A stretch of 64,000 nucleotides of DNA from Malurus cyaneus samueli (taxonomy: Eukaryota; Chordata; Aves; Passeriformes; Maluridae). The stretch covers positions 371,529 through 435,528 of the forward strand of contig CM019220.1 in NCBI GenBank assembly GCA_009741485.1, written 5' to 3'. The notes under the pieces were generated by a model, which saw only the letters and a list, made by a program, of their open reading frames with translations, did not search any database and was not told the DNA's origin. Position numbers and translations under genes: made by a program. Positions within the stretch are counted from its first letter, which is position 1. Every line of letters starts with the position of its first letter. Positions 22,003 through 34,714 of this stretch are shown one piece after another.

Positions 22003-25000
22003 GTGAGTGCCAAATATTTTTTGACAAATACTCGGTTTTGAAGTGAATATAGTTCAAGTAGTATGCTGTAGTGTATACAAGATGTACAGACATAAACTGC
22101 TGGTGGATATCACAAAGAAATGGGGATGGAATTTAGAAGACCCTAAGATTTGTCTGTAGGAGAGGGAGAAGTGCTGAGTAGCATTTTTTTTTTGTTTGTT
22201 TTTTAAATTAAACAATGCGAACTCAAGAAGCTTTATTTTTAAAAAAGTTACCTTGCATCTAAATCCTGATCTTTTTAAAGTTCATATTTCATTGCTTTAC
22301 CATGAAATCAAGATGCATTGCACACTGCATGCATCTGGTTTCTAAACAGTGGCTCAGCAAACTGTGCTGCACATACATACACTTAGTTGAACCTGACTGT
22401 GCTGTGTGCCTTATATTGCATTATACATACTTGTATAAATTAAACATTTAATTGCTAGGAGTCTGGAGTCCAGGAAGGTCTTAAAAGCATGATAATAATC
22501 CAGCAATCAGAGTTTTGAAATATGGACCTGTCCTGAAACTATACAGTTTAAGACATAACAATGACAGAAAGAAGTATTGGAGCTAAATAAGTTAATCATG
22601 ACAGTCAGCATTTCACAATGATTTCCAAGAAACATTTGAAACAAAGCAGATGAGCATATTTATTGGTGTTGGACAGTTGAAGGCATGAACCTTAGACCAT
22701 AAACAGATTTCTTAGCGATATCTGCCACTGTAATACATAAAGAAACACTGAAATGGTGGTTTTGTTTTCAGACAGTAAGGAGGTACTGATAACGTACTTT
22801 TTCCTAGTTATATCTATAACAAAAATTGGAAAATTCAGTCATTAGTATTCTGAAGTCTGAGGGTTTATCTATTTTGAGATGCTGCTAGTGAAGAGGTTGT
22901 ATTTATTTTATTCAAAATAATTGTTGATAAAATTGCTGAAGAAATATGCAAAAGTAATTTCTTACAAATCTATGCTGTTGCTGCGTGCTGTGATACATGT
23001 TTTAGACCTAGATCTTAATTTCCTTCTAGTTGAGTGGTGAATGTATAATGGCTGTGTAGAAACTATATTGTTGTTACTAGTAAAAATTGTTCTGCTTTGA
23101 TGTTTTCATTGTAGAGAAAGAAGAAAAAACTTGAATATTCCCATCCTACCCCCTTCAACTATTAAAAGTTCATTTCAGAGTGTTATCAGGCCAGCAGTAA
23201 TCAGCTTAACTTTATTTTGGGATGTGTATGTATGTATGTTTTTTAGCTGATGAAATCTTTTATTGTCATTTCTAAATGCCAATAGAAAAATGCCATGTCC
23301 TATTTTTAAAAGCTTAGATCAATATCACATAGAAATCATCAAGGTACTTTATTGTACCTTGTTGTGTATTTATCTTTGACTTTTAAAATGTATCCTGCCA
23401 TATAATTTAAACAGTGCATTGTGCCTTACAAATGTTAAATCCTTGCAAATTGTCTTCAGTTTGAAAATTATTTTATCACTCAGTTAAAATTATTGCATTG
23501 CGGTGCCATCTCATGTTTTTTCTCTGCAGTCAAAGAGCAGGTCAGGTCCCTGCTAGTTATTTTGCTGTGTTTTCATAGTTGGTTAGAGTTTCTCTGTCCT
23601 CTGTTACCTAGTTTCAAAGTGCAAAACTTGTGGAGTTGTCTTATTACATCAGGTTGCATTTGAGAGGTCGCTTCTTTAAGACCTTTACCTACTCTGAATT
23701 CAAATCCTGTGTACTCTTGCTTTTCAGATCTGGGAATGTTAAAGATGGTTCTTTGGTGGCTTGTGCATTTTCTCCCAATGGAAATTTCTTTGTCACTGGA
23801 TCATCAAGTGGTGATTTAACGATTTGGAATGATCAAATGAGGTGCCTGTATAATGAGAAAGCACATGATCTTGGCGTTACCTGCTGTGATATTTCTTCAC
23901 ATCCAGTATCTGGTTAGTTGTTCAACTCATCAGGGGAGGACCATTTAAAAAAAAGAGATACTTTATTTCTCTCTAACTCTTCATATTCTTCTTGCCATTG
24001 TTGCTCAAGATGCAAATGACCTTGTGAAGAGCTGATGTTTTAGAATGTTTTGAATCTTCTTAAGGAAAGGCTGATCAGGTTGGTGACAAGGAATGTACTA
24101 TGTCAAGAAACAAGGTGATGACTTTAGGTAGCTAATTACGCCGTGGCAGGCAAGGGTTTCAGAAGATGCAATGATTGATTACCTCTCGACTCCTTCACAC
24201 TGTGGTTTCCCGAGGAGCAGAACTGGATTAAAACAACGCAGTGAGCTGTAAACCTAATAAGCTAAGTGCTTGAGCTGTGGATATATGGATAGATTGTTTT
24301 TCTGCACCTGACTTTCTCAATTAGAGAAGTTTGGGGGAGCAGTGAGCCCAGAATCTCCTATGTCCCACTAAGATGTTAAAAAATCTAAGAGCTCTTTTAA
24401 GCATTTGACCACATAGTCATTTACTTTTAGTGAAGGTTAGGAAATTGGGCAGAAGCCTCATTGTCAGCTTTAGGAAGTAATACAGCAATTCGTGCTGACA
24501 GCCTTGTGTATATACTTTTGTGCTTTCCAGATCTACTATAGAGACTACTAAAGTGATCTCCATCAAGATATTTAGGCTTCTGTTTTCAGAGTTCTCATGA
24601 GCTGCCTGTTCTAAGGCCCCACAAGTTATAACTGAGCTGCCATTTGCATCTTTCAGTGCTGAGCCCAGCAAATGAGTGCTGCTGCCTGTGTACCACCGTG
24701 TCTAAGGAGGTGGTGCAAAGCAGGAAGAAATCAGGAGAAGCAGTGAGGAAGAAAGCAGGACAGAAGAGGAGGAAGCAGGATGAGAGCACACACTTCAATA
24801 CAGAGAATTAGTGATTGACAATACCAAATCAAACAAATGTGTGTCCACTGAAAGGTGTAGGACCTTTCTTGGTGAAAATATACACAAAAAACTCCATTGT
24901 GAACTAAGAGTTGCATCTGAGGGCAAAAAACATGTTGCAGCTGAAACAGATGAGAATGTAATTTCCATTTCCACTCCATTTCATATTCTCTTGGTTTAAA

Positions 25001-28000
25001 GATTACATGACCAACCCTGCAGCCTTCTGTCAAGATAAAGTGAAACAGGCAATGAAGCAGGTATTTCCTACACTGTGGATTTCTTTTAGCTGATTTATGA
25101 TAATTCTTGATTTTTTTAAATCCATATATTACTGAAAGTCAACATATTTCCTTTTGTTGCTTTTTAATCATCAACAGTTGAACCTTCTAGGATTTTTGTC
25201 AGATTTAACACATTATGAAATGCTTAAGTAGTGTTTATCCAGTAGAATTAGAGATAGTTTTAAATTGAGACTCTCCTTACCTACTTAATTCAGAGGAAGT
25301 TTTGATCCAGTGTCTGATAGGTTCTTTGTGCTTTAGGCTGTAACAGGTGGTTCTTCTGCCTTCGAAGTGGATTCAGTCACAGTTGTCTAGGAGCTCCTGA
25401 GACCTAGAGCAGTTGTGGTGGAGATTGGTGGAGTTTGCAGTCTTAAAGAATATAGGTCAGGTAAGGCTCCTGGGAGGTTGTCAGTGGGATCCCCTGGAGA
25501 TTCCCTCAGGGACAAGGGAGCAGAACAGAGCTGGGAAGTCTTTAAGGAAGTCTTCCACAGAGCTCAAGAGTTGGTGATCCCCTGGAGCAACAAAATGGGC
25601 AAGGAAGGCAAGAGACCGGCATGGCTGAGACTGGCTGCTGGTCAAAGCAAAAGGCAAGAAGTAAATACACAAGCAATGGGAACAAAGACATGTAACCTGG
25701 GAGAAGTATAGAGATTAATTACAATTGTGTAGGGAGGGAGGGAGTGAGGAAGGCAAAGGCGAAGCTGGAACTGAGCCTGGCAAGGGGTGGAATGTCCACA
25801 GCATCCCTAAATCCTTCTTGGCAGGGCTGCTCTCCACGTGTTCACCCCCCAGCCTGAATTGATACCAGGGTTTGCCCCTATCCAGGTGCTGCAGCAGCAG
25901 TTGAGGTTCCTGTGGACCAGTGCCTGAGCTTGTCCAGGGTCTTCTGGTGTGTCACCTGCACCACTCAGCTTGGTATCATTTGCTCTTTCCGTGTCATTAA
26001 TGAAGATATTAAATAGCACTGGTCCCAATACAGAGCCCTGAGGGACACCATCAATCCATTGGGACTCTGAGCCATTGACCATTACCTTCAGGCTGCAACC
26101 ACTGAACCACTTTCTTAGGCGTCTTAACAGTCCACTCATGGAACCTGATAATTCAGAAATGTTCATGTCCATTGAATCAGGAGGGGAAAGCTAAAAACTA
26201 TTATTGTTGTATTTCATATTTAATGCAATATTTACTGAGTATTTGGCTGGACTTCAGTCATGAAATGTCACTTTATACAAATGAAAACTTGAGCATCTAA
26301 AAGTATGAAAACTCCCTGTCAGATCCTGTCAATTTTTTTCCATGTGTATGTGGGTAAGTTTAGAATTACTGAACGGTAGAAACAACAGATATAACCGTAT
26401 AATTTAGGTTAAAAGACACTATCTGTGCACTCAGAGGAATCAAACATTACCATCAAAAAAAACTTAAAATATGAGCACAGCTCTGGTCTTTATCTACTCG
26501 TTCAGGAAAAAGTATAACAATACCTATTTCTTATTTCCAAATGGTTTTAGAACTTCTGCATTTATTTTTATGCTGATGTAGTTTACTGATACGCTGTCAT
26601 TTTCAGTATATCTGACTCTCATTTGTATATTTTAATTTTATCAGATACTGAGATTGGATTGGAATACTTCCTGATGGCTTCTTGTGGACAAGATAATCAG
26701 ATCAAACTCTGGCTTATTTTGTTTGCAGATCTCTTAGGTTTGTATAGAAATGTTTTTTGAATATGCCAATGTCTTAAGTCTTTAGTGACAATTTAAATCA
26801 AAGGCCAAATTTATACTACTGGATTCACAGCTAAACTAACAACAAGTTGAAGGTTTTCTTTTATTTATTAGCCAGAGAACAGATAAGGGACTTTGTGATT
26901 CAATGCCATGTAGATTTTATTTAGCAATCTATTTATCAACAAATAATGAAAGTAAAGATTTAAAAAAAAAATCTGCTGTGGCCTTTTAACAGGTTGATAG
27001 GTTGAAACCTCTTCCTGGCCAGGGAGAGGTTTTCTTTCCTGTTTCAGTATATCCTGGGCCTTGAACAGGAACTGGAGAAAAGAAAACAGTGTTGGCTCCT
27101 GCAAAAACAGCAATGTAGGTAAATCACTGAAAGTATCTTCAGTGGGTATGTTTTTGTGATATCTGTTTTATGAAAGTATGTAATTGGATTAAGACTGTGT
27201 GCACAAGTACACATTTAATTATCTAAACCCTATGACACATGCTAAGACTACAAGATGAGGAAGTTACTGAGAAGTTTTGTCTCCTTGGTCTTTTGATCCC
27301 CTTTTTTGTAAACAGTATGTCACAGAGTCACATCTTTGGTGGAGCTTTAGGCATCTAAAAGCAGCTTATTTTATACCTTGTCAAATATGGCCATATGTAA
27401 TAATTTGCTTTTTGTATTTTGCAGGTGTTGAGTTAAAATATAAATGCACACTGAGTGGACACTCTGCTCCAGTTCTGGCTTGTGCGTTTTCGTATGACGG
27501 ACAGATGATGGTCTCAGGGTAAGCAGCACCTTGTTGAAATGTCTGGCTGTCTAAGTTCACACTTCAGTAGTGTAAAACAGAAAGTTCATAAGAGCTGAAC
27601 ATTTCTAAATATTTATCACCAATTTTTAAAGAATAGTTCTGTGACCTCTAGAGCTGTTGAAGTGTCCTTATAATCGGTCTGTGTCTTGTTGGTGATTGAG
27701 TTAGAAATCTCCGGTTGTGCACAGGGTTAATAAAACAGTTTCCATTTCCCTCTCTGCATCATTTCAATGTCAGTGTATTTTTTTTTAAGGTCTGTGGACA
27801 AGTACGTCATAATCTATGAAACTGTAAGTAGAGCGTAATACCAGAGCATTTGTTGGGTTGTTGTCTGAAATAGCAGCTTCTGCAGTGTCTTATCAATGGA
27901 AAAATTTTAAAGAACAGAAATTATATTAAGCCAAAATACTTAGTGTGCATTTGGGGTCAGGAGAGGAAGGAGTCTAAGGAAAAATGTCTCCTGAGAATTG

Positions 28001-31000
28001 ATCAGTCTTTCCTGCTTTTTATTTACATTGTGAGGATTTGTCAGTTGATTTCTCTTCAGTAGGGTATTAATTAATTCCATACTCATGAGTATTACAAGTT
28101 TCATATTGAAGTGGAAGGATTTTTTTTGTTATCCTAACTTTAGGTTAGCTTTCAAAGCAAGGAACACTGTACCTTTTGACATAAAATTGGGAATAGTGAT
28201 CATAGAAGTTCTGTAGTTACGCATATGTAAAGTGCACATAAAACAGATGCAAAATAAAGAATTCAAGAAAGTGTTTATGTAAAGTACAATGTCTTTAAAC
28301 ATATTGTGTAAGCATTTTCTATAATAATGTTATTACATCCCTTGTGATTCACCTGTAAGTACAATGTAAGTGGTATTTACCTTTAGTATTCCATAGTATT
28401 AAAAATAATACTAATTTTGCTGAAAATTATGGATGAACAAATTTTAACCTTCTTCAGCTTGCTCTGCATATACCTATTGTATTGATACATTAGCATTAAG
28501 GTTTTTCACCAAAATCACTAATATGATGCTGGCAGTCTTTTGCCACAGTTTCTGAACTACTGTTTTAGTAGTTTGATGTTTAGACAGGTATGTTAGAAGT
28601 CCCCTGGAGTTTTGGAGCCACAGAAAATTGATAAATGATGGAAACCACAGCCTAAGTATTTCTTAACTGTTTGTCAGCTTTTGTGGCCTTACGTTTTTAT
28701 CAAATGAGACAATAACTTTTCTAGTTGTGAATTCTCCTTTGGAGATACTCAAAACCTGCCTGAATACCTGCTCTAAGTGATGCTGCTTTAGCAGGCCAGT
28801 TGGACTAGATGATCTCCAGAGGTCCCCAGTCATCCTGTGATTTTGTGGGAAAAGGGAGGGACAATAAGCCTTGGTGGGAGAGAGAGAGATTTCAACATAT
28901 ATTAAGGCTCTTAGATCATGTTGGACAGCTCAAAATACTGGAGTACTGATTGATCAGTTGGTAATTCAGAATAACTTTGCTCATCATCTTTCTAATCTGT
29001 CTGTACCTGTCAAAGTAATGGTATTTTTCATAAGAGGGAAAATCTTTCAATCATGAGTTAAAACTGCTAAAATGCAGGAAATTGTTGGTTTTTTTTTTCG
29101 TATCAGTTAGTAGCCAAATAGAAGAACCAGTGGTATGGTTAGTTATCCATCCAATTGAAGGATTGTGGGTTTACCCCCACAATGACCTTTTTGGTTATTT
29201 CTAATAGGAGATTTGTAGAAGAAATGTCTTTATCTACACAAACAATCAGCCAATATGGATGTAATTCAGTTAGTGTCCTGGCACTGTTCTCCGTGCATGT
29301 TCCATGCTGGCTGATTGTGCAGGGTAGCAGTGCTCCAGGGAATTGAATGGGGCTTCAAGCAGGAAATCCAAGTTGCATTTCTGACTCTGCTGGCAATCAG
29401 CTTTGCCAAGTTTGTATAACTTCTCTGAAGGTAACTTCTGTCAGCTTTCAAGAAGCAGTATTCCCTATTTTGAATGGAAGCATACAAAGGAAGAAACACT
29501 CTTTATTATTTATGATTTAAAATCACAAAAACTCTTTTCCAGAGTACTGGCAACACCCTTCATACTTTGTCTCACCATACCAGGTAAGAAATCAACATGA
29601 TTATTCTGTTTCATAAAGAAAAGAATTTCAGTGCTTTTCTCATGAATTGTCATGTATTTTTAAAAATTTGTAGATACGTTACAACTTGTGCTTTTGCACC
29701 ACATAGTCCCTTACTTGCCACAGGCTCAATGGATAAAACTGTGCACATATGGCAATTGGACCTTAAGCAACCCTGTGCAGGTCAGTGTGGTATTTGTGAT
29801 CTGTTCTTTAAATTCAGAACACCATCTGAAGATGCAAAAATCCCACAACCTCAGGATTCTGTGCATGTTTTTTATCTTGTAATTGATCTGATTCATGCCC
29901 AAAAGAGGTATTCTCTTTTTCTCATTTAAAAAAAAATACTAGATGTAACTTAATGTTATTAATTTGCTGTATCTGCTTTTCTGATATTTGCTGGGTAGCA
30001 TTTAAGATATTAATATTATTGCCAGAGTGCTGAAAGACTTTTTGGACACATATAATTTGTCATGAGTTGGAAATACACACGGCATAATTGCAGGCATAAT
30101 TGTCAATTAGAAATGCAGCTTACCAGTTGTTACAGGTGAAAAACTAATGGTAAAAATTACACTAGTAGCATTAGTATAGGATAACTATACTACTACCATC
30201 AGCACCTAAAATTTGTGGAACAAAGGTACGTATTTCTTTGTTCAAAGCACAAAAGTACATTTGGACTTTGGTGTGCCTTCTGAGGAGATGTGAGATGATT
30301 TCAGTGTTTGCTAGCACTTTTCTGGTTGTTATTTCAATTCGAGTTTGACAGAAGTGTAGGTGTCTGAGAGATTAAATTCCCCTAAACTTTGAAAATTGAT
30401 AGGTAAAAGGCAAGCCCAAATTATTCTTCTCCCTTCCAAAGTAATGTCTGATAAGCATTTATTTTATTAGATGAAGAATGTGTAGTAGTAAGAACACTTA
30501 AAAATAGGGCCCATTAATGGCATTGTTTTGTAGAACTGCGGATTTAATTGATTGCTTTTTGGGGGTTGTGGTGAGGGGGTTTTTGTGGTGGAGGGGTGAA
30601 GGTGTTGTTTGTTTTTAATTTTTGTCTGTTTGTTTGTTTGTTTAATTATTTTTCATTTCCAAAGGAGATACTGTAGAAAATGAATCAAAGGTGGCTGTTG
30701 AGAACTGGTCAGAGGATGATGTTTCAGCCTGGCTATGTGCACAGGATTTATCAGACTTTGTTGGGCTTTTCAAAATGAATAATATTGATGGCAAGGAACT
30801 ACTCAATCTTACTAAGGAAAGTCTTGCTAATGAATTAAAAATTGGTAAGAGTATTGAAATCCAAATAGTTTTTAATTTCTAGAGTACTTTGAACTGTTGG
30901 AATGAAAACAAGTTAGGAGTTCCATACATGGATTTTTTTTCTTCCCTGAAATGGCTTTTTTATTTTACTTCCAGGGCTGTGAAAAACCCTTGTGTTACGT

Positions 31001-34000
31001 TGTCCACAGTATTCCTTTTTTGTGTGTGTTTGCTCATACCTGGAGACGTATAATGCACTTCCCCTAACGATGCTGTTAAGTGCTCTTAGCTGATTTTGTT
31101 TCTATTTTCCTTTTTTGATCTTTTCTTACTAAGCTGTGTTAAAGGAATTTCAGCTTTTCTCACTTTGGTAAATCAGGTGTTCTGTAGCTTTTCCTATCAG
31201 TGCAAAACGTGCCATGTTGAGAATAGCGTGGGTTCAGCAACCTTGAAATCAAACAGTGAAATTCTTAAGTGTGCATTTGATGATTACTTTTGGTGAGGAT
31301 CAAACAAAGCTTGCCTGGCTCAGACACTTTCTAATCATCAGGTTCATACATTGTTCTGTTGCTTTGTTCGAAAACTGTGATTACATTTTAGAAGGAATCA
31401 CAAGGAAGCACCATATTACTAATAATTCCATGGTGGTCATTATGAAATAGGAAATTTAAGGATAGTGAACTGCACTGGAATTTTCAAAATATAAGTTCTC
31501 TATTAATTTTGATGGCCAGATCTAAGTGTAAATTAGGTGCTAATAGATTTATCTGAGAAAGGTCAAGTACAGCAAAAGGCTGAATGATGTAAGAAACCTT
31601 TTAAAACAATTGGATATTGTTCACTGTAGGAGACTGCTCCCTTTCTTTTGTTTTGTGTTGGAATTGGTCTGTATTGGATTATATTATCTTTGTGTATCAG
31701 CTGGCTTTGTTTAAGTCTAGAAATAATAGACATGCTGTGTAACTGTCAGGAATTGTCAGCCATGAAAGACATTTGGCTTCCTCAGTTTCTGCAAATGTTT
31801 TCCTTAGCACTGAAGTAGCCTAAAAATTTGTTGCAACAATCGCCAGCTGAGGCTAATCCCTTAAAGCTGAATAGCAAGTTCTATGAGAATTGAATGTAGT
31901 GTGACCAATGACCTGCTACAAACAGAGTTCTCTGGGGAAAGAACAAAGGTATAGAAATTATGGCCTCAGATGTCTGACTTGAAACAGGCCCTCTACCTGC
32001 TATAGCTTAAGCATTTGCAAAGTAGGAAAATCCTGTCTGCCTAAAATGAACAAGATTTTCAGTGTTACTCAAATTCCTGTTTAAATTTTAGGAGTCTTAT
32101 CTCCATACAAATGCTTGAATGAGCACATCCTTTCTCTCCTTGATAACCTGTTTTCTTTGCTCTAAGGATATAACATAAGATCTTGGTAAAGACCTCTAGA
32201 AATTTTTAGTCTTTGCAGCTAGGAGGACATCAGTGTTCTTTCAGAAAGCACAGGTTCAGGCGTTTTTCAGTTGTGCCTTTGTAAGCCCTAGCCAGCAGTA
32301 CTATACAGCAGGTGTAGTGTATTGTACCAAGAGGTGGACATGACCCGATGTGTCAAATGCTAACCTGAAGGTTAAGGGAAATCCAATCTCTTAGGAGGTG
32401 CCAGCAGCATTTGTGCACACCTGCACCTTCCCACTGGTACTGCTCTGTCCCGCTGCCAGGGCTTAGCGCTGCAGCGTCCCATGCCAGGGGGTGCCAGTTG
32501 TGTGCCACCAGACCACAGCTGCCATGGCTCTGCTGCACTTGGGCTGGTTTTACAGCTTTATTCATTACTCCCGAGTTGCTGCTGGGCAGCAGGAGCTCTC
32601 CCCATGGCAGAGCTAACTTGAGTGAGGGCCACGACTGGCTGCAGGCTTTTGGTGCAGTGGGGTGGTGAAATGGAACCGTATCTCCTGTAACACAGCTGCC
32701 AACCATTTCAAAACCTGACCTCTTTGCTTTACCTGTGCTGTATACTTCATGTACAAATAATTTTTCAGATTCTCTAGGCCAGCGCAGTAAAGTTCTCCAG
32801 AAAATTGAGGAACTAAGGATGACAATGATCTCAGTTTCAGTTCCTGATGAGTTCTTATGTCCTATAACAAGGGAGCTTATGAAGGATCCTGTCATTGCAG
32901 CAGGTATGTCTTTACATGCCATGGATTAAAATTAATTACTTGAGGGTAAAGATAAGCCCATTTTTGTGTTCCCACACCTATCTTATCATCGGGTATAGAA
33001 GGATAAACTATTCCAAATAGCTGCTGCAACAAGAGAATTGTGATAAATGTTTAATTTGCCAAATTACACCTCTGATAGGGAGAAAAATACTGTATCAAGC
33101 AACTTTTTTAATGTGCAAATGGAATTGTGCACAGTAGGGCAAAAAGCAAACAAACCAACCAACCCAAACCTCCCCAAAAAACCCTAGGCTGATTACTACT
33201 TAGCATGCCATCTATAGAACTTAAAAGTTTGTACAGAATGAGACTCCCTTAAATTCAGCAAGCCCTTGGAACTGTGATACGCCAGGAGCATAAGATGTAA
33301 TGTAATTAAAACATTTTCTGAAGAACTAGTTTTGTAGTTCTAATCTTGGGAGGGGAGGAGGACCATAGAAGAATCAAAAGATCAGTATAATTTTTTTTGT
33401 TGCTCTGTAAACAGTGACTGACTTCATCAAGGCATACCTTCATTCTGAGGTATTAGGGTGGACTTCTGAGAATTAAAATGGTCAAAATATGAAGACATTT
33501 GCTAATGGCTGGAGTGATGGTGGCTTTATTCAGTAAAGACTAAGATAACAGAGTACAGGCTTGTGTTAAGAGGAGAGGTATGGGGCACAGGGTTTGTATT
33601 CCATCAGAGATAATCCTGGGTGACTGTGCCAACTAATACTTAGCTGGGGTGTAATTTCTGTTCCTTAAGAACAGCTTGTTCAGCTACCAACTCTTAGAGC
33701 CAAAGTCCTGAACTTGGCCACGAGATGAGGGCTCTGTACAGGTCCAGCTCAGGGCTGGGACAGCCAGGTGGACAAGCCCCCTGTTCAGCAGGGCAGCAGG
33801 CTTGAACTGCGTTAGGCAATTGATGGTAACGAGCTTTTACTTCATAGTATGGATCATTCCAACAGGTAAGAAAGTCTTATTTATCATGTGCATATTACAT
33901 TTTGGTGCTTTGCAAGCAGAGAGAGATTTATGAAACTAGCCTGAACTGTTTTTATTCACAGTAAAGATTTCACATTACATATACTAATTTTAGATCTGAG

Positions 34001-34273
34001 TTTTCCTGTTTGGATGTGTATCCTTAATTCCCTTTTACATTTAAACAGCTAAAATCTGTACAGAGCCACAGTGTCCAAGCCTCTGTAATATGAGTTTGTG
34101 TTGATGGTTTCTTTGCAGATGGCTATTCCTATGAAAGGGAAGCTATGCAAAACTGGATCAGCAGCAGACGATCTAGTCCCATGACGAATCTTCCTCTCTG
34201 CTCTGTTATGCTCACACCAAACAGGACATTAAAAATGGCCATCAGTCGCTGGCTAGAGACTCAGCAGAAATAG
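21605..34273 (+). CDS. WDSUB1: WDSUB1, complete coding sequence in ten exons
   Basis: WD repeat, SAM and U-box domain containing protein 1, a predicted RING-like (U-box) E3 ubiquitin ligase. The exons join 21605-22002, 23728-23912, 26645-26737, 27425-27518, 27790-27823, 29543-29583, 29674-29780, 30665-30844, 32769-32903 and 34119-34273. They total 1,422 bases for 473 residues, near the 476 of the human protein, with correct phase throughout. Residues 1 to about 317 form WD40 repeats, about 325-385 the SAM domain and about 403-473 the U-box ([30 protein letters not shown]). The ATG follows directly after a TTTTTTAG acceptor, so the 5'UTR is spliced from the CpG island. The substrate is unknown. 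Confidence 0.96.
23728..23912 (+). CDS. WDSUB1: WDSUB1 coding exon 2: WD repeat
   Basis: Acceptor TTTTCAG. Encodes [38 protein letters not shown] and SSHPVS, one full blade and the start of another. The donor G/GTTAGT is slightly off consensus. Confidence 0.94.
23913..25400. other. WDSUB1: WDSUB1 intron 3' of coding exon 2, no gene seen
   Basis: Intron sequence with a purine-rich stretch near 24700-24785. Several short open frames exist on both strands, but none resembles a known protein. Confidence 0.5.
25410..25800 (+). mobile_element. CR1 LINE fragment, ORF2 endonuclease-RT linker
   Basis: Forward translation keeps the CR1 linker signature: [20 protein letters not shown], then GKEGKRPAW and, in another frame, [15 protein letters not shown]. 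It is a decayed sense-oriented piece without a 3' end. It abuts an antisense CR1 piece at about 25803. Confidence 0.85.
25803..26175 (-). mobile_element. CR1 LINE fragment, reverse transcriptase palm region
   Basis: The minus strand reads [20 protein letters not shown], then [19 protein letters not shown] and, after a deletion, [13 protein letters not shown]. These are CR1 RT motifs around the catalytic region; the FADD box itself is lost. It is a truncated dead copy, although a 121-codon frame stays open. Confidence 0.9.
26645..26737 (+). CDS. WDSUB1: WDSUB1 coding exon 3: WD repeat
   Basis: Acceptor TATCAG. Encodes [20 protein letters not shown] followed by [11 protein letters not shown], a blade whose usual WD end is replaced by LWL. 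The donor TTAG/GTTTGT is weak but fits the phase and the family sequence. Confidence 0.9.
27425..27518 (+). CDS. WDSUB1: WDSUB1 coding exon 4: WD repeat
   Basis: Acceptor TTTTGCAG. Encodes [20 protein letters not shown] and [12 protein letters not shown] with the GH and AFS blade signature. Donor GG/GTAAGC splits Gly. Confidence 0.95.
27790..27823 (+). CDS. WDSUB1: WDSUB1 coding exon 5: 34-base small exon
   Basis: Only 34 bases, too small for simple open-frame detection. After the split Gly it reads [11 protein letters not shown], finishing the blade begun in the previous exon. Acceptor TTTTTTAAG, donor ACT/GTAAGT. Confidence 0.92.
28739..28848 (+). mobile_element. CR1 LINE 3'-end remnant
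   Basis: About 110 bases matching the CR1 3' end: GGAGATACTCAAAACCTGCC, GCTTTAGCAGG, TTGGACTAGATGATCTCCAG and the tail TGTGATTTTGTG. In a WDSUB1 intron, sense orientation. Confidence 0.85.
29543..29583 (+). CDS. WDSUB1: WDSUB1 coding exon 6: 41-base small exon
   Basis: 41 bases encoding [13 protein letters not shown] plus a split Arg codon, homologous to the TENILHTLTQHTR of the human protein. Acceptor CTTTTCCAG, donor CAG/GTAAGA. Confidence 0.92.
29674..29780 (+). CDS. WDSUB1: WDSUB1 coding exon 7: last WD repeat
   Basis: Encodes [20 protein letters not shown] and [15 protein letters not shown], the final blade. Acceptor ATTTGTAG, donor GCAG/GTCAGT; one base carries into the next exon. Confidence 0.94.
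30626..30643. repeat. (TTTG)n simple repeat
   Basis: About four TGTT units just before the SAM exon acceptor; it may serve as the polypyrimidine context of the weak CCAAAG acceptor. Confidence 0.7.
30665..30844 (+). CDS. WDSUB1: WDSUB1 coding exon 8: SAM domain
   Basis: Acceptor CCAAAG (weak, with T-rich upstream sequence). Encodes [18 protein letters not shown], then [20 protein letters not shown]: the SAM helices with the usual W-x-V-xx-WL start. SAM domains mediate protein self-association (family knowledge). Confidence 0.94.
32270..32720. other. GC-richer patch in WDSUB1 intron, unidentified
   Basis: Within an AT-rich intron this block is clearly GC-richer, with a minus-strand open frame of 189 codons (32353-32922) that partly overlaps a true exon on the other strand. 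The predicted peptide does not resemble any family I know. It could be an unrecognised repeat. Confidence 0.35.
32769..32903 (+). CDS. WDSUB1: WDSUB1 coding exon 9: linker helix and U-box start
   Basis: Encodes [16 protein letters not shown], then the U-box start [20 protein letters not shown]. Acceptor TTTTTCAG, donor CAG/GTATGT. Confidence 0.95.
34119..34273 (+). CDS. WDSUB1: WDSUB1 last coding exon: U-box core and stop
   Basis: Encodes [34 protein letters not shown] and [12 protein letters not shown], then TAG at 34271-34273. It completes the E2-binding U-box fold, including the conserved Trp and Pro of the second loop. Confidence 0.96.
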
Positions 34274-34520
34274 TTTAACCACTTAATTTTGCAGTTGTTT
34301 GTTAATTGAAATTTTACCCAGTAAAGGGATTAATGTATCAGAAACAAATAGAAAAAGTTGTGTTTTTCTTCTAACTGGTGGCTGGTTCAACCTTCACTGG
34401 TGGAAACTTCCAGAAAAACTTTTTTAACCTCTTGGTAGTTCTGCCTTGTGTTATTTCTGTTTAAGATATTAAGTACTCAAACTAAGTTTTTAAAATAAAA
34501 TTTTCTTAACATTTTCACTG
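34274..34520 (+). other. WDSUB1: WDSUB1 3' untranslated region
   Basis: Short 3'UTR of about 250 bases from TAG to just after the AATAAA at 34494. The end is inferred from the signal. Confidence 0.75.
34494..34499 (+). terminator. WDSUB1: WDSUB1 poly(A) signal AATAAA
   Basis: AATAAA in TTAAAATAAAATTTTC, the first canonical signal after the WDSUB1 stop. Confidence 0.8.
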
Positions 34521-34714
34521 CATTTATGAGTTTTGAGTCTTCATCTTTCCAAGTCAGTCTTTCAGAAGGTAAGAAATAGCAAAATATATGATCTGTGTTT
34601 CTTTTTCTAATCTATCAAACCAAAATATGTCTTCTTCTGTTCCCCGTTACTGGGTATGTAGGTGAAAAAGCTGAGAGTTTCTCCTGTAACTTTCAGGGAC
34701 TGCATCTCATCCCA

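Noticed and set aside
25807..26172. Reverse-transcriptase-like minus-strand frame as a functional gene
   Set aside because: It covers only a short RT piece, has a deletion removing the catalytic box, and has neither endonuclease nor 3' end; it is a dead CR1 copy.
32353..32922. Minus-strand 189-codon frame
   Set aside because: It overlaps the true WDSUB1 U-box exon on the plus strand, has no homology I recognise and lies in an intron. Recorded only as a GC-richer patch.
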